A stretch of 49,450 nucleotides of DNA from a bacterium (GCA_030690215.1 JAUYHD010000031.1:1-49450), one strand, 5' to 3'. Counted from the first letter of the stretch, positions 1 to 7,942 are shown. Notes: generated by a model from the letters alone, not told the origin. Numbers and translations are program-made.

Positions 1-133
1 GAGCCGAGCACTGCAACGTCCCAGCCGTCTTTCTTATACAATTATCGGTGTTTGCAAAATAATGTTCTAGTCATAATACCAAGCATGTATCTAGACGTCG
101 TAAAAAGCGCAAGTGCTCCATCTGGTAACTGTG
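1..133. other. Window edge, no gene assigned
   Basis: No gene can be assigned to this edge. The minus strand from about position 41 reads a short open frame leaving the window (TTG start, beginning LYKKDGWDVAVLG). The plus strand is open from base 1 to a TAA at 139-141. Neither is long enough to judge, and the edge may hold the end of a neighbouring gene. Confidence 0.3.
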
Positions 134-184
134 TTGTCTAAAATAATCCCACGTGTTATAAGATTTACAGGGAGGATTTGAAAA
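134..184 (+). promoter_or_regulatory. Promoter and Shine-Dalgarno of the Nudix gene
   Basis: A -35 TTGTCT (134-139) and -10 TATAAG (157-162) are separated by 17 nt. A strong GGGAGG (170-175) lies 9 nt before the ATG at 185. This leadered, Shine-Dalgarno arrangement differs from the many near-leaderless starts further along the window. Confidence 0.7.
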
Positions 185-862
185 ATGGCCAAAGTGCCGG
201 AGAGGTACAAAAAAGCCAGCCAGACAGCTTGCGGGATTCCCATTCAAATCGACACCGACTCCTTTAGCGGGAAGGTTTCGATAGATGTGCTTCTCGTCTA
301 CAACCTGGGCGAGCGGGACGGCAGGAAAATCAGGGGTCGCATGCCCGGAGATCTCGGAAAGGCGGAAGCATGGGGCTTTCCCGCCGGAGGCATTGAGAAG
401 GGCGAAAGTCCGTCGGTAGCCATGGAGCGCGAGTGCCGGGACGAGAGCGGCTATGACGTCCGCAGCATTATTTACGAGCAGGACGAACCCATCATCAAGG
501 CGGATGTGTGGCCAAACGGCAATATCATCCATTTCTTTCTGCTTGAGTTAGACGACCTGCAGGGCCGTATCAAGGAGACCGATGAGATCGACGCCGTGGA
601 GCGCGCGCCGCGCTGGATGAGCGTGGAGGAGTTTTTTGCTCTGCCGGTTCAGGGTGATAATCATCCGGTCGCGGGCGGCGTCTACTGCTCGCATAGGCGG
701 TTGCTAGAGAGCGTCCTCTTAACCATTGCGGAGGTTTCGATGGAGGAGGTTGCGAACTGGCCTGACCCGGAGTTCCGGGACTGGCTCCTATGGCACAAGC
801 CGGCCATTGAACAAAAGGTGGCCGAACTTGAGGGCCTCGGCCTACTCGCCGAAAGGAAATGA
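185..862 (+). CDS. Nudix hydrolase
   Basis: 225 aa protein with a clear Nudix box at residues 68-90: G68, E74, then R82-E83-C84-R85-D86-E87-S88-G89. It matches GX5EX7REUXEEXGU with one conservative E-to-D change at 86. Nudix enzymes hydrolyse nucleoside diphosphates linked to another moiety; the substrate cannot be read from the sequence. The region after the box (WMSVEEFFALP) resembles the usual Nudix C-terminal part, and about 60 extra residues follow. The ATG at 185 is supported by a GGGAGG site. The gene is visibly GC-richer than its neighbours, stands alone between its own promoter and a strong terminator, and has no evident link to the glycan genes. It may have been acquired separately. 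Confidence 0.88.
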   Translation: MAKVPERYKKASQTACGIPIQIDTDSFSGKVSIDVLLVYNLGERDGRKIRGRMPGDLGKAEAWGFPAGGIEKGESPSVAMERECRDESGYDVRSIIYEQDEPIIKADVWPNGNIIHFFLLELDDLQGRIKETDEIDAVERAPRWMSVEEFFALPVQGDNHPVAGGVYCSHRRLLESVLLTIAEVSMEEVANWPDPEFRDWLLWHKPAIEQKVAELEGLGLLAERK

Positions 863-895
863 CGTAAGGCGTTCGGGCTCTCCGAAGTATTTTCA

Positions 896-941
896 GCCGC
901 ATCGCGGGGGACTTCCCCCGCGATGCGGCACTTTATTTTTT
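896..941 (+). terminator. Strong intrinsic terminator after Nudix gene
   Basis: A perfect 15-bp GC-rich stem (896-910 pairing with 915-929) with the 4-nt loop ACTT is followed by a T-rich tract (932-941). It closes the Nudix transcription unit. Confidence 0.92.
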
Positions 942-1084
942 GTCCAGAGTACCCCATGGCTTGCCATGGGGAGAATGGCAACAAAAAATAAAACCCCGCC
1001 TAGGCGGGGTCATATTGCCGCATATCGGACTGCTTGCGGTGCGGTAATTGATTTTTGGACGCTCCTTCGCCGCTACCTTGGATT
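942..1084. repeat. Cluster of short palindromes between Nudix and glycan genes
   Basis: This gene-free stretch holds CCCCATGGC-TT-GCCATGGGG (952-971), the perfect palindrome ACCCCGCC-TA-GGCGGGGT (993-1010), and a GACTGCTTGCGGTGCGGT segment near 1030-1047 that recurs near 7060-7077. A-rich sequence at 981-992 would make the second palindrome a terminator for minus-strand transcription, but no minus-strand gene lies upstream of it. The CCATGGC...GCCATGG motif also recurs near 6872-6896. Confidence 0.6.
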
Positions 1085-1262
1085 TTGAAAAAACGCCAAA
1101 AGATTTTATAATTAACGCAGGTACTTTTTAAGAACACTAATTTGAATCCCGTTAGAGATCGCGGACGCGCTCCACATAAATATATGACCCATAAAAGAAT
1201 TATTATTGATTATATACATAGGCGTATGATGCTGTTTGCGTCTGCGTCCTATCTCTAACGGG
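1085..1262 (+). promoter_or_regulatory. Promoter plus inverted-repeat leader ending at the start codon
   Basis: TTGAAA (1085-1090), a 16-nt spacer and TATAAT (1107-1112) predict transcription starting near 1119. The leader then contains ATCCCGTTAGAGAT (1146-1159), whose exact reverse complement is at 1251-1264 and overlaps the ATG at 1263. Pairing of the two arms would bury the start codon in a stem around a loop of about 90 nt. Two related loci (23656 and 25370) show the same promoter-repeat-start layout. Confidence 0.65.
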
Positions 1263-2378
1263 ATGAAAATATGCTTTTTGACGCATAATTTGAAACAGGA
1301 CAACGGCGCGGGCGTATTTTCGCATCGTCTTATCGTGGGGCTTAAAGATATGTTTGGTGTTGATGTTGTCGCGCTCACGACAGAAAAAAGCGGTGAATCG
1401 TATGAACTGCCGCTTTTGAATAAGAATTTTTTCCGCAATTTTTTTGCATTGCGTCGTATTATAAAAGACTGCGATGTTGTACATGCCCTCGATGCCTATC
1501 CCTACGGCGTTATGGCAACGCTTCTTTTGGTGGGGCTTCGTAAAAAATTTATTATTACCGCAATAGGAACGGGGGCATTCCTCCATTTATATAAGCCGTT
1601 GTATGCGTCTTTGCTCCGCTATGCCTACCGAAAAGCGGATAGAGTGACCGCGGTAAGCAATTTTTCTAAAGATGAAATTATTAAAAAGGTACAAGGGCTT
1701 TCTGTGCGTGTCATTACGCACGGCGTTGATTACAAAGAATGGGAGGCGGCACAGGGAAGCGCGGCTATACAGACGCGTATCCGGAGCATGAGGCCGTATA
1801 TAATAAGCGTTGGCGCCATGCGTACGCGGAAGGGCTATAATTTGAGCATTCGATCGTTTGCAAAAATAAAAAAACAATTTCCCGATCTGCAGTATGTGAT
1901 AGTGGCAAAAAAATACGGGGATTCTTTTTATTATAAAATACGCGCGCTTATTAAAAATCTTGCTCTGGAAGAGAGCGTGCATATTCTTGAGGATATAGAT
2001 ACGCGGGAGGATCTCGCGGAATTATATCGGCGTGCGGAATGTTTTTGCCTTCTTTCGCGTAGTATTGATCATGATGTTGAAGCATTCGGGCTCGTATTTT
2101 TGGAAGCGGCTGCCTGCGGCCTCCCCATTATCGGAACAACTGATGGAGGTGTGCCCGATGCGGCAAGATCGGGAGAAAATGCGATATTGATAGACATACA
2201 AGACACAGCGCCTTTTTATAGCGAAAACGAGGACCCGATGAGTAAAGCGGTAGCACATGTGCTTGGCGACCAAGCGTATGCCGAAAAAATGAAACACGCC
2301 TCGCTCACGTTCGCTCGCGCGTCGGATTGGGCGGGGAAAATGGCCGAATATGGAGCGCTATACAAAACGCTTATTTGA
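1263..2378 (+). CDS. Glycosyltransferase family 4
   Basis: 371 aa retaining GT-B glycosyltransferase. The N-terminus MKICFLTHNL with a glycine-containing loop (NGAGVF) is the usual GT4 acceptor domain. ISVGAMRTRKG opens the donor domain, and EAFGLVFLEAAACGLPI carries the EX7E motif that binds the nucleotide-sugar diphosphate. It should act on the cytoplasmic face during assembly of a lipid-linked glycan; donor and acceptor are unknown. The ATG at 1263 is chosen because GT4 homology begins there; an in-frame TTG at 1236 would add nine unlikely residues. The gene opens the sugar region and is followed after 36 nt by the GDP-mannose dehydratase, which has its own promoter. Confidence 0.88.
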   Translation: MKICFLTHNLKQDNGAGVFSHRLIVGLKDMFGVDVVALTTEKSGESYELPLLNKNFFRNFFALRRIIKDCDVVHALDAYPYGVMATLLLVGLRKKFIITAIGTGAFLHLYKPLYASLLRYAYRKADRVTAVSNFSKDEIIKKVQGLSVRVITHGVDYKEWEAAQGSAAIQTRIRSMRPYIISVGAMRTRKGYNLSIRSFAKIKKQFPDLQYVIVAKKYGDSFYYKIRALIKNLALEESVHILEDIDTREDLAELYRRAECFCLLSRSIDHDVEAFGLVFLEAAACGLPIIGTTDGGVPDAARSGENAILIDIQDTAPFYSENEDPMSKAVAHVLGDQAYAEKMKHASLTFARASDWAGKMAEYGALYKTLI

Positions 2379-2379
2379 T

Positions 2380-2414
2380 TTGCCTAAAGAAGAACCATCC
2401 TATACTATTTTTAT
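2380..2414 (+). promoter_or_regulatory. Near-leaderless promoter of gmd
   Basis: TTGCCT (2380-2385), a 17-nt spacer and TACTAT (2403-2408) lie only 6 nt before the ATG at 2415. Transcription would start at or next to the A of the ATG, so the mRNA is probably leaderless. Confidence 0.6.
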
Positions 2415-3431
2415 ATGAATACAGGCGCTAAAAAGGTTGCTCTCATAACAGGTATTACGGGACAGGACGGCTCATATCTTGCGGAATTACTGCTTGAAAA
2501 AGGATATGATGTCCATGGGTTAGTCCGTCGTTCAAGTATTATGAACATCGGACGCATAGAGCATGTCTACACCAACACCACCCACCCTACGGGGAGGATT
2601 TTTTTGCATTATGGCGATCTTGCGGATACCGCTTCGCTGGTACGGCTGTTGGTGAACATAAAACCTGACGAAGTGTATCATTTAGGAGCAATGAGCGATG
2701 TGCGGATCAGTTTTGATATTCCTGAATACACCGCAAATATTACGGGGCTCGGGACGCTTCGTATGCTTGAAGCAATGCGCCAAAGCGGGCTTGAGCATGT
2801 AAAATTTTATCAGGCATCCAGTTCCGAGATGTTCGGTAAAACATCGGAAGTGCCTCAAAAAGAAACATCTCCGTTTGTTCCCCAAAGTCCGTACGCGATT
2901 GCGAAAGTATTTGCCGATGCGATATGCAAAAATTACCGCAACTCATACAATATGTTTATTTGCAGCGGTATTTTGTTTAACCACGAATCTCCGAGGCGCG
3001 GAGAAAACTTTGTTACGCGTAAAATTACATTAGGGATAGCGAACATTTTGGCGGGAAAACAAAAAAAGATTTATTTAGGGAATTTGGATGCACAGCGTGA
3101 TTGGGGATATGCTCCCGAATATGCCGAGGCAATGTGGCGGATGCTCCAGCATCCCGAGCCGGATGACTATGTGGTGGCGACCGGCGAGACGCATTCGGTC
3201 CGCGAATTTATGGAAGAAGCGTTCCGCTTAGCGGGACTTAACTGGCGGGACCATGTTGAAATAAAGCCCGAACTTTATAGGCCGTCCGAAGTAGATATTC
3301 TTCAGGGTGATATTTCAAAGGTGCGCGCCAAACTTGGATGGGAGCCAAAAGTTACCTTTCAAGAGCTTGTGAGGATTTTACTTGAAGCGGATTGCAAAAC
3401 GGCAGGGGTATCGATTCTGAAGCAAGTATAA
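2415..3431 (+). CDS. gmd: GDP-mannose 4,6-dehydratase
   Basis: 338 aa, the usual length for the family. It converts GDP-D-mannose to GDP-4-dehydro-6-deoxy-D-mannose, the entry to GDP-fucose, rhamnose, perosamine and related sugars. Seen directly: the NAD(P)-binding [15 protein letters not shown] motif near residues 13-27, VRRSS at 38-42, QASSSEMFG at 142-150, and the catalytic Y160-x3-K164 (YAIAK). The family-specific [19 protein letters not shown] is present. The genes downstream, a TylCIII-type C-methyltransferase and a cupin, suggest the 4-keto product goes to a branched or modified deoxysugar rather than plain fucose. No fucose synthase (Fcl) is seen. Confidence 0.95.
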   Translation: MNTGAKKVALITGITGQDGSYLAELLLEKGYDVHGLVRRSSIMNIGRIEHVYTNTTHPTGRIFLHYGDLADTASLVRLLVNIKPDEVYHLGAMSDVRISFDIPEYTANITGLGTLRMLEAMRQSGLEHVKFYQASSSEMFGKTSEVPQKETSPFVPQSPYAIAKVFADAICKNYRNSYNMFICSGILFNHESPRRGENFVTRKITLGIANILAGKQKKIYLGNLDAQRDWGYAPEYAEAMWRMLQHPEPDDYVVATGETHSVREFMEEAFRLAGLNWRDHVEIKPELYRPSEVDILQGDISKVRAKLGWEPKVTFQELVRILLEADCKTAGVSILKQV

Positions 3432-3443
3432 CTGCGTATAAAA

Positions 3444-4691
3444 GTGAATAGTATATTTGGAAAATCAATTACCGCATGCCATATGTGCAGGGGTTCGCGC
3501 CTTGCGCTTGTTTTTGATTTGGGGCACCATCCGCATTCCGATGATTTTGTGGAGCCGGAACGGCTGAAAAGAGAGATGCATGTGTTTCCATTACGGCTGG
3601 TTTCTTGTAAAGATTGCGGTCTTTTGCAAATTGATTATCTGGTCAATCCCGACATTCTTTATAAAACAAATTATGTCTATGAGTCATCAGTAACGGCTAC
3701 GGGGCGCGCGCACTATGCGGATATGGCGCGCCATAGTGTGGAGCGTTTTCGTATTCAAAAAAATAATCTCGTGATTGATATCGGGAGCAATGTGGGCGTA
3801 TTGTTGCAGGGGTTTAAGGATGCAGGCATGCGAGTGCTTGGCATAGACCCTGCCGACATCCCTGCCAAAAAAGCAATCGCGGAGGGCATCCCAACTATTA
3901 TTGATTATTTTACAAAAGCTGTTGCGGAGGACATTGTCGCGAAACACGGAACCGCACGCATCATCACAGGAACAAATGTTTTTGCGCATCTTCATGACAT
4001 AGATAGCGCTGTAGAAGGAATGAAGCATATACTTGCCTCTGACGGCGTTATTGTCATTGAAGCGCCGTATGCGTTGCCACTCATAGAGCATCTTGAATAT
4101 GATACGATATACCACCAGCATGTCGGGTATCTTTCGGTAAAGCCCATGCAGGCATACTTCAAGCGTTTTGGTCTTGAGCTTTTTGATGTTATGCCCCAAG
4201 ATATTCATGGCGGGACAGTTCGCTATTATGTCGGGCATGTCGGCGCCCACCCTATTATTTCTTCTGTAGACGAGTATATAAAAAAAGAAGAAGCATTCGG
4301 ACTGTATGACACAGAGCGTCTCAAACGCTTTGCTGATGAAGTAAAAGCCCAGCGCATAGCGCTTATTGGTATGCTGCAGGATTTGAAGAGAAGCGGAAAA
4401 CGAATTGTTGCGATTTCAACGCCCGCAAAAGGGAATACTCTTCTGAATTATTGTAATATAGACGGGGCATATCTTGAGTACGCGACAGAAAAATCAGCGC
4501 TCAAGGTTGGGAAATACACCCCGGGCACCCTTCTTAAGATAGAGCCGGACGCAAAATTACTTTCCGACCAGCCGGATTACGCGTTGATTCTTGCCTGGAA
4601 CTTTGCGAAAGAAATTATGGCGAACAACGAAGAATATAAAAAGCGGGGAGGAAAATTTATTATTCCTATACCGAAGCCGCGTATCATATAA
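3444..4691 (+). CDS. Sugar C-methyltransferase, TylCIII-like three-domain type
   Basis: 415 aa. The N-terminal zinc-binding region has CHMC at residues 13-16 and CKDC further on. A class I SAM domain follows, with VIDIGSNVGVLLQGF as the SAM-binding glycine loop. The C-terminal domain (KRIVAISTPAKGNTLLNY) is the one found in NDP-hexose 3-C-methyltransferases. Family members add a methyl group to C-3 of a 4-keto sugar nucleotide. Its place 12 nt after gmd suggests the GDP-4-keto-6-deoxymannose product as substrate (inference). The start is a GTG with only 12 nt of space; no strong Shine-Dalgarno is visible, so an ATG at 3483 cannot be excluded, but the first Cys pair argues for the upstream GTG. 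Confidence 0.85.
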   Translation: MNSIFGKSITACHMCRGSRLALVFDLGHHPHSDDFVEPERLKREMHVFPLRLVSCKDCGLLQIDYLVNPDILYKTNYVYESSVTATGRAHYADMARHSVERFRIQKNNLVIDIGSNVGVLLQGFKDAGMRVLGIDPADIPAKKAIAEGIPTIIDYFTKAVAEDIVAKHGTARIITGTNVFAHLHDIDSAVEGMKHILASDGVIVIEAPYALPLIEHLEYDTIYHQHVGYLSVKPMQAYFKRFGLELFDVMPQDIHGGTVRYYVGHVGAHPIISSVDEYIKKEEAFGLYDTERLKRFADEVKAQRIALIGMLQDLKRSGKRIVAISTPAKGNTLLNYCNIDGAYLEYATEKSALKVGKYTPGTLLKIEPDAKLLSDQPDYALILAWNFAKEIMANNEEYKKRGGKFIIPIPKPRII

Positions 4692-4859
4692 GAAATTAAA
4701 AAATCAAAAATCCCTGGCCGGGAAGGCAAAATGCAAAAATGTTTTATAATTTCAACTTTTAAATCAATTTTTTAATGACCTAATTTTTAAAATTATTTAG
4801 AAATTAAAACATTGTGTCATTCACTTAAAATTAAAAATTTAAAATTTTGTGTTAGGCAT
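4692..4859. repeat. AT-rich AATTAAAAATT-type intergenic repeat
   Basis: This spacer consists largely of short alternating runs such as AAATTAAAA, TTTTTAATG and AAAATTTAAAATT that can pair with one another. Related sequence fills the spacers at 9167-9310, 19720-19819, 46010-46054 and 46427-46494. A short GC patch (CCTGGCCGGGAAGG) lies near 4712-4725. No gene is visible. Confidence 0.6.
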
Positions 4860-5255
4860 ATGAAGAAAAAAGATAGCAAGGTTATTATTAAAAAGTTAAG
4901 GCCCGTATTCCGGGATACGCGCGGAGATATTTTTGATATTGTTGAGGATGAGATTCATCACATCGGCTTTATTACATTTCGAAAGGGAGCTGTGCGTGCC
5001 AACCATTATCACAAGCGCTCAACGCAATATACGTATGTGATCAAGGGTAAAATTGAATTGATGACGAAGGACGCGAAACATAAAAATGCGAAAGCAAAAA
5101 AAATAATTATGAGCGAGGGGGTGCTTGCGGTGATACCCCCGTTTATTATTCACGCATATCGTGCCCTTACTCCCGCAAGCATCATAGATTGCACAACCGA
5201 GTCCCGTAACGCGGATGGGTATGAAAAAGATACAATTCGGGTGGTGCCAGAATAA
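4860..5255 (+). CDS. Cupin-fold sugar enzyme (WxcM/FdtA-like)
   Basis: 131 aa single-domain cupin. FRDTRGDIFDIVED at the N-terminus and the metal or substrate-binding stretch AVRANHYHKRSTQYTYVIKGKIEL are typical of sugar 3,4-ketoisomerase or epimerase cupins (WxcM, FdtA, RmlC-like); VIPPFIIHAYRAL closes the barrel. The likely role is isomerisation or epimerisation of a 4-keto sugar nucleotide after Gmd, but a regulatory or carboxylate-binding cupin is also possible. The ATG at 4860 is preferred over an upstream TTG at 4812, which lies in the AT-rich repeat. The gene ends 3 nt before the next methyltransferase, so the two are probably cotranslated. Confidence 0.72.
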   Translation: MKKKDSKVIIKKLRPVFRDTRGDIFDIVEDEIHHIGFITFRKGAVRANHYHKRSTQYTYVIKGKIELMTKDAKHKNAKAKKIIMSEGVLAVIPPFIIHAYRALTPASIIDCTTESRNADGYEKDTIRVVPE

Positions 5256-5258
5256 GAT

Positions 5259-6095
5259 ATGATGCAGTCGCTTCTTGGTGAGCTATACTATCGTAAAGCA
5301 AAATATTATAAAGCCATTCTCAAAAAGTGGGCGCTCTATTCGCTGTTCGGACGTTCTCGTAAAAATCGCGACACATCGTTTGTGGAAAAAGAATACGGTG
5401 CAGTGTGGTCAAGAGATCGTTTTGCAATTGAGCGCGATAAGCCGCAGATACAGGAGTTGCATGGACAGGCAGTACGATGGCGCTCAATTGATAGGAAACG
5501 ATTTACGATGTCGCATATAAGCAATACCATACGGAGTTTGGACGGGGTAAAGAGTGTTTTGGAGATGGGGAGCGGTGGGGGCATTAATATACTTGCGCTT
5601 GCGGTATTGCATCCCGACATTTCAGAATGGCACGGCGTTGAGCTTACGCCCGAAGGAGTGAGCGTATCGCGAAACATACTCGTATCTCCGCCCTACGACT
5701 ATTTAGAATATGTTACGGGCTTTTCCCGGGATGAAATTTCAAAACGCCTTTCGCGTGCGCGTATCACATTTCATAAAGGAGATATGACACGGCTTCCTTT
5801 TGAGCGCGATTCCATGGATTGTGTGTTTTCATGCCAGGCAATAGAACAGCTTCCGCGCGCATACCCTGAGGCATTTTGCGAAGCAAAGCGGGTGACACGC
5901 GCGCACGCTCTTTTTTTGGAGGAGTTTCGGGAAGCGCAAGCGAACATATTTGAACGGATGCATCTTAAAAATCGCGATTATTTTCGCGCATCTTTTCACG
6001 AAGCCGAAAAAGCAGGATTTACAATAATTTCGTTTGAGCCGTTTCCATTAAAACAGCTTTATTACAGTTTAGGTTTTCTTGTCTGTAAATCGTAA
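5259..6095 (+). CDS. Class I SAM-dependent methyltransferase
   Basis: 278 aa. A basic N-terminus of about 90 residues (KYYKAILKKWALYSLFGRSRKNR) precedes a Rossmann-like SAM domain: VLEMGSGGGINILALA is motif I, GDMTRLPFERDSMDCVFSCQAIEQLPR covers motifs II-III, and EAKRVTRAHALFLEEF is the usual Methyltransf_11 ending. It could methylate a sugar hydroxyl or another small molecule; the substrate cannot be read. It is the last gene of the plus-strand gmd group and converges on the minus-strand SDR gene 15 nt away. Two ATGs in tandem (5259, 5262) are equally possible starts. Confidence 0.8.
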   Translation: MMQSLLGELYYRKAKYYKAILKKWALYSLFGRSRKNRDTSFVEKEYGAVWSRDRFAIERDKPQIQELHGQAVRWRSIDRKRFTMSHISNTIRSLDGVKSVLEMGSGGGINILALAVLHPDISEWHGVELTPEGVSVSRNILVSPPYDYLEYVTGFSRDEISKRLSRARITFHKGDMTRLPFERDSMDCVFSCQAIEQLPRAYPEAFCEAKRVTRAHALFLEEFREAQANIFERMHLKNRDYFRASFHEAEKAGFTIISFEPFPLKQLYYSLGFLVCKS

Positions 6096-6110
6096 CACGC
6101 GCAGGTATGC

Positions 6111-6842
6111 TCAAAGATGACGTTGGAAGGCGATAGCGCCGTCTCTGATTTCTATTTCGTCACCGTTTGAAAACGCGCGTTCTTCTACGACGCGCGCGAT
6201 AATGTGCGCGACTGCTTCGGGGGATTGCTGCCGGGAAGCATCTTTCTCTCCGAAAAGTTTTCTGCGCATAGCGGTATTGATGCCGCCCGGCGCGACAGTA
6301 ATACAGGAAACAGGGGAGTCGGAAAGCTGTTTTGCAACTGACTGCATTAATCCATGGACTGCGAATTTTGTTGCGGAGTATATGGGGACATGCGTGTTGC
6401 CGTGGATACCGGCACCCGATCCGATTGTTATAAGAATTCCTTCTTTTTGTTTTTTCATGGCGGGAATTGCGGCGCGTAAAAAATAAAAAACCGAATCAAC
6501 GTTCGTACGCATGTATGTTGTATATTCGGCATCAGTCGTCTCTTCAATCAATTTTTTTTCGCTTATCCACCCCGCGTTATTTATCAGAACATCAATTGTG
6601 GTGTGGCGTGCCAGTGTTTTTTTAATGAATTGCTCCACGTCATCTTTGTCTGTGACATCAACGCGCGCGTAGTCGCATGCCTCTCCGCTTTTTTGTATAT
6701 GCCCGCACACCTGTTTCAGTTCAGTTTCTTCAAGCGCGCAGAGTACGACACATGCATGTTTTTTCGCAAACGCATAGGCGAGGGACTCTCCAAGTCCTCG
6801 GGATCCGCCTGTTATGACTACGATTTTGTTTTTGAGATTCAT
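6111..6842 (-). CDS. Short-chain dehydrogenase/reductase
   Basis: 243 aa classical SDR. It has TGGSRGLGESLAYAF at residues 10-24 (NAD(P) binding), NNAGW, GSGAG with the catalytic Ser region, and YSATKFAV with the catalytic Tyr and Lys (YxxxK). The C-terminus lacks an extended substrate lid. SDRs in glycan loci reduce or oxidise sugar hydroxyls, but a fatty-acid or other small-molecule substrate is equally possible. The start is placed at ATG 6842 (MNLKNKIVVITGG); upstream in-frame residues translate palindromic repeat DNA. A nested inverted repeat begins 7-8 nt upstream of this start. Confidence 0.85.
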   Translation of the reverse strand: MNLKNKIVVITGGSRGLGESLAYAFAKKHACVVLCALEETELKQVCGHIQKSGEACDYARVDVTDKDDVEQFIKKTLARHTTIDVLINNAGWISEKKLIEETTDAEYTTYMRTNVDSVFYFLRAAIPAMKKQKEGILITIGSGAGIHGNTHVPIYSATKFAVHGLMQSVAKQLSDSPVSCITVAPGGINTAMRRKLFGEKDASRQQSPEAVAHIIARVVEERAFSNGDEIEIRDGAIAFQRHL

Positions 6843-6847
6843 AGAAT

Positions 6848-7084
6848 CTTTTATTATCTGCCCGCAACTACCCATGGCGAGCTTCGCTTGCCATGGAGGT
6901 GGATGCGGTATGCAGATAATAAACCCAGCACATAAGTTTAATAGCACGTCGCTGTATGAATGCAGTATCCATCGAACAAAAGCCGGTTAAAAAATGACGT
7001 TGTTTAAACTTATGTGCTGGGTGGAATAACCGCACAACCGCAATCAGCGCGGATACCGCACTGCTTGCGGTGCGGTTATTCATT
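6848..7084. repeat. Three consecutive nested inverted repeats
   Basis: The gap between two minus-strand genes is built from three hairpin units. TTATTATCTGC (near 6850-6860) pairs with GCAGATAATAA near 6912-6922 and encloses CCATGGC...GCCATGG. AACCCAGCACATAAGTTTA (6922-6940) pairs with 7005-7022. AATAACCGCA (near 7025-7034) pairs with TGCGGTTATT near 7072-7081. The CCCAGCACATA motif recurs at 13236-13261 and the GCGGTGCGGT motif near 1038-1047. The first unit ends just upstream of the SDR start codon, so it would be its mRNA leader. No gene is visible. Confidence 0.75.
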
Positions 7085-7116
7085 TATATCATAGAATGAG
7101 CGAGAGAGAAAATGAA

Positions 7117-7140
7117 AAGCGGACATTGTGGTGTCCGCTT
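7117..7140 (-). terminator. Possible terminator of the HD-domain gene
   Basis: A perfect 9-bp stem, AAGCGGACA (7117-7125) pairing with TGTCCGCTT (7132-7140) across a 6-nt loop, lies just past the minus-strand HD gene. The sequence beyond it on the minus strand is only moderately T-rich. Confidence 0.6.
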
Positions 7141-7162
7141 GCGTGTAAGATGATGTATAGAT

Positions 7163-7876
7163 TTAGTAGGCATCTATTCGATTGTTGAGTGTATGCCGGA
7201 TACGTTCTATAAGTGTGCCCGGTTCAAGATGAAGTATCTTTTCAAATTCTTTCTGTTCCAGCGACCCGGCAATATCTTGAACCTCTAAAAGGCTTTTACC
7301 GTTGTAACGAGGCCGATATGAATCGCAAAATTCAACAACAGATTTTTTCTTTGACGCGTCACGAATGCGTTCCTTAATATCAACAAATTTCGCATTCAAG
7401 GTAATCAAGTCAATAAAGTGCATAATTTTTTCTTCGCGCGTTCTTTTTTCTAGATATTCAATGTCTGCCCTCTGAGGGATGTTTGCGTGCATCAAGTGTA
7501 TGATGTTTTCAGGAATGCCCATCTTTTGCAATACCGCTATTTCTTTTTCGGCGGCATCGCGGTGTCCTTTAGCACCACCCAGTTTTTTCATTGCTTCTAT
7601 TTCATTTCGTTTATACCAATCGTGGAGTAACGCTGCGCTCACAATGTTCTTACGATCGGCTCCCATGTACTCGGCCAGAATGTCGGCGCCCACCGCTTCA
7701 ACCAAACAATGTTCGGATATATTTCTCCAGTCACGATTTTCTTTCCCGAGTACGCCGCCCTTTTTGAGAATGCGCATTTCTGCAAGATGGGTTGTTGCGA
7801 AATGAGAAAAATACCTCGTCTTTTTTAATTCCCGCATTTCTTCTTCTGATGGTATGTTTTTTTCAAATTTTTCCAT
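7163..7876 (-). CDS. HD-domain protein, putative phosphohydrolase
   Basis: 237 aa, helical. ISEHCLVEAVGA supplies a first His and AALLHDWYKRNE supplies the signature His-Asp pair of the HD superfamily; KGHRDAAEKE and FIDLITLNAKFVD supply further conserved positions. Members are metal-dependent phosphohydrolases acting on nucleotides or phosphomonoesters; this one is not a clear match to a named subfamily. It is transcribed divergently from the GT4 gene at 7943, and the two promoters share their -35 region. There is no direct link to sugar synthesis. Confidence 0.75.
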   Translation of the reverse strand: MEKFEKNIPSEEEMRELKKTRYFSHFATTHLAEMRILKKGGVLGKENRDWRNISEHCLVEAVGADILAEYMGADRKNIVSAALLHDWYKRNEIEAMKKLGGAKGHRDAAEKEIAVLQKMGIPENIIHLMHANIPQRADIEYLEKRTREEKIMHFIDLITLNAKFVDIKERIRDASKKKSVVEFCDSYRPRYNGKSLLEVQDIAGSLEQKEFEKILHLEPGTLIERIRHTLNNRIDAY

Positions 7877-7942
7877 TTCAAAATAGTATATAGAATATTT
7901 TACAAATTGTCAATTCTTTGTATTCTTGATACAGTGAAGATT
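7877..7942. promoter_or_regulatory. Divergent near-leaderless promoters with overlapping -35 boxes
   Basis: On the plus strand, TTGTCA (7907-7912), a 17-nt spacer and TACAGT (7930-7935) lie 7 nt before the ATG at 7943. On the minus strand, TTGACA (7913-7908), a 17-nt spacer and TATACT (7890-7885) lie 8 nt before the ATG at 7876. The two -35 hexamers overlap by five bases (TGTCA), so polymerase binding to one should exclude the other. Both mRNAs would start at or within a base or two of the start codon. Confidence 0.7.

Noticed and set aside
1-41. Minus-strand start of a protein (LYKKDGWDVAVLG)
   Set aside because: Too short, TTG start, and no promoter or ribosome site visible.
570-902. 110-codon minus-strand open frame opposite the Nudix gene
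   Set aside because: Arg/Pro/Ser-rich shadow of a GC-rich gene; no motif.
993-1010. Palindrome as a minus-strand terminator
   Set aside because: A-tract would give a good terminator, but no minus-strand gene precedes it; kept only as part of the palindrome cluster.
3687-4250. 187-codon minus-strand open frame
   Set aside because: Antisense to the well-supported C-methyltransferase gene; no recognisable motif.
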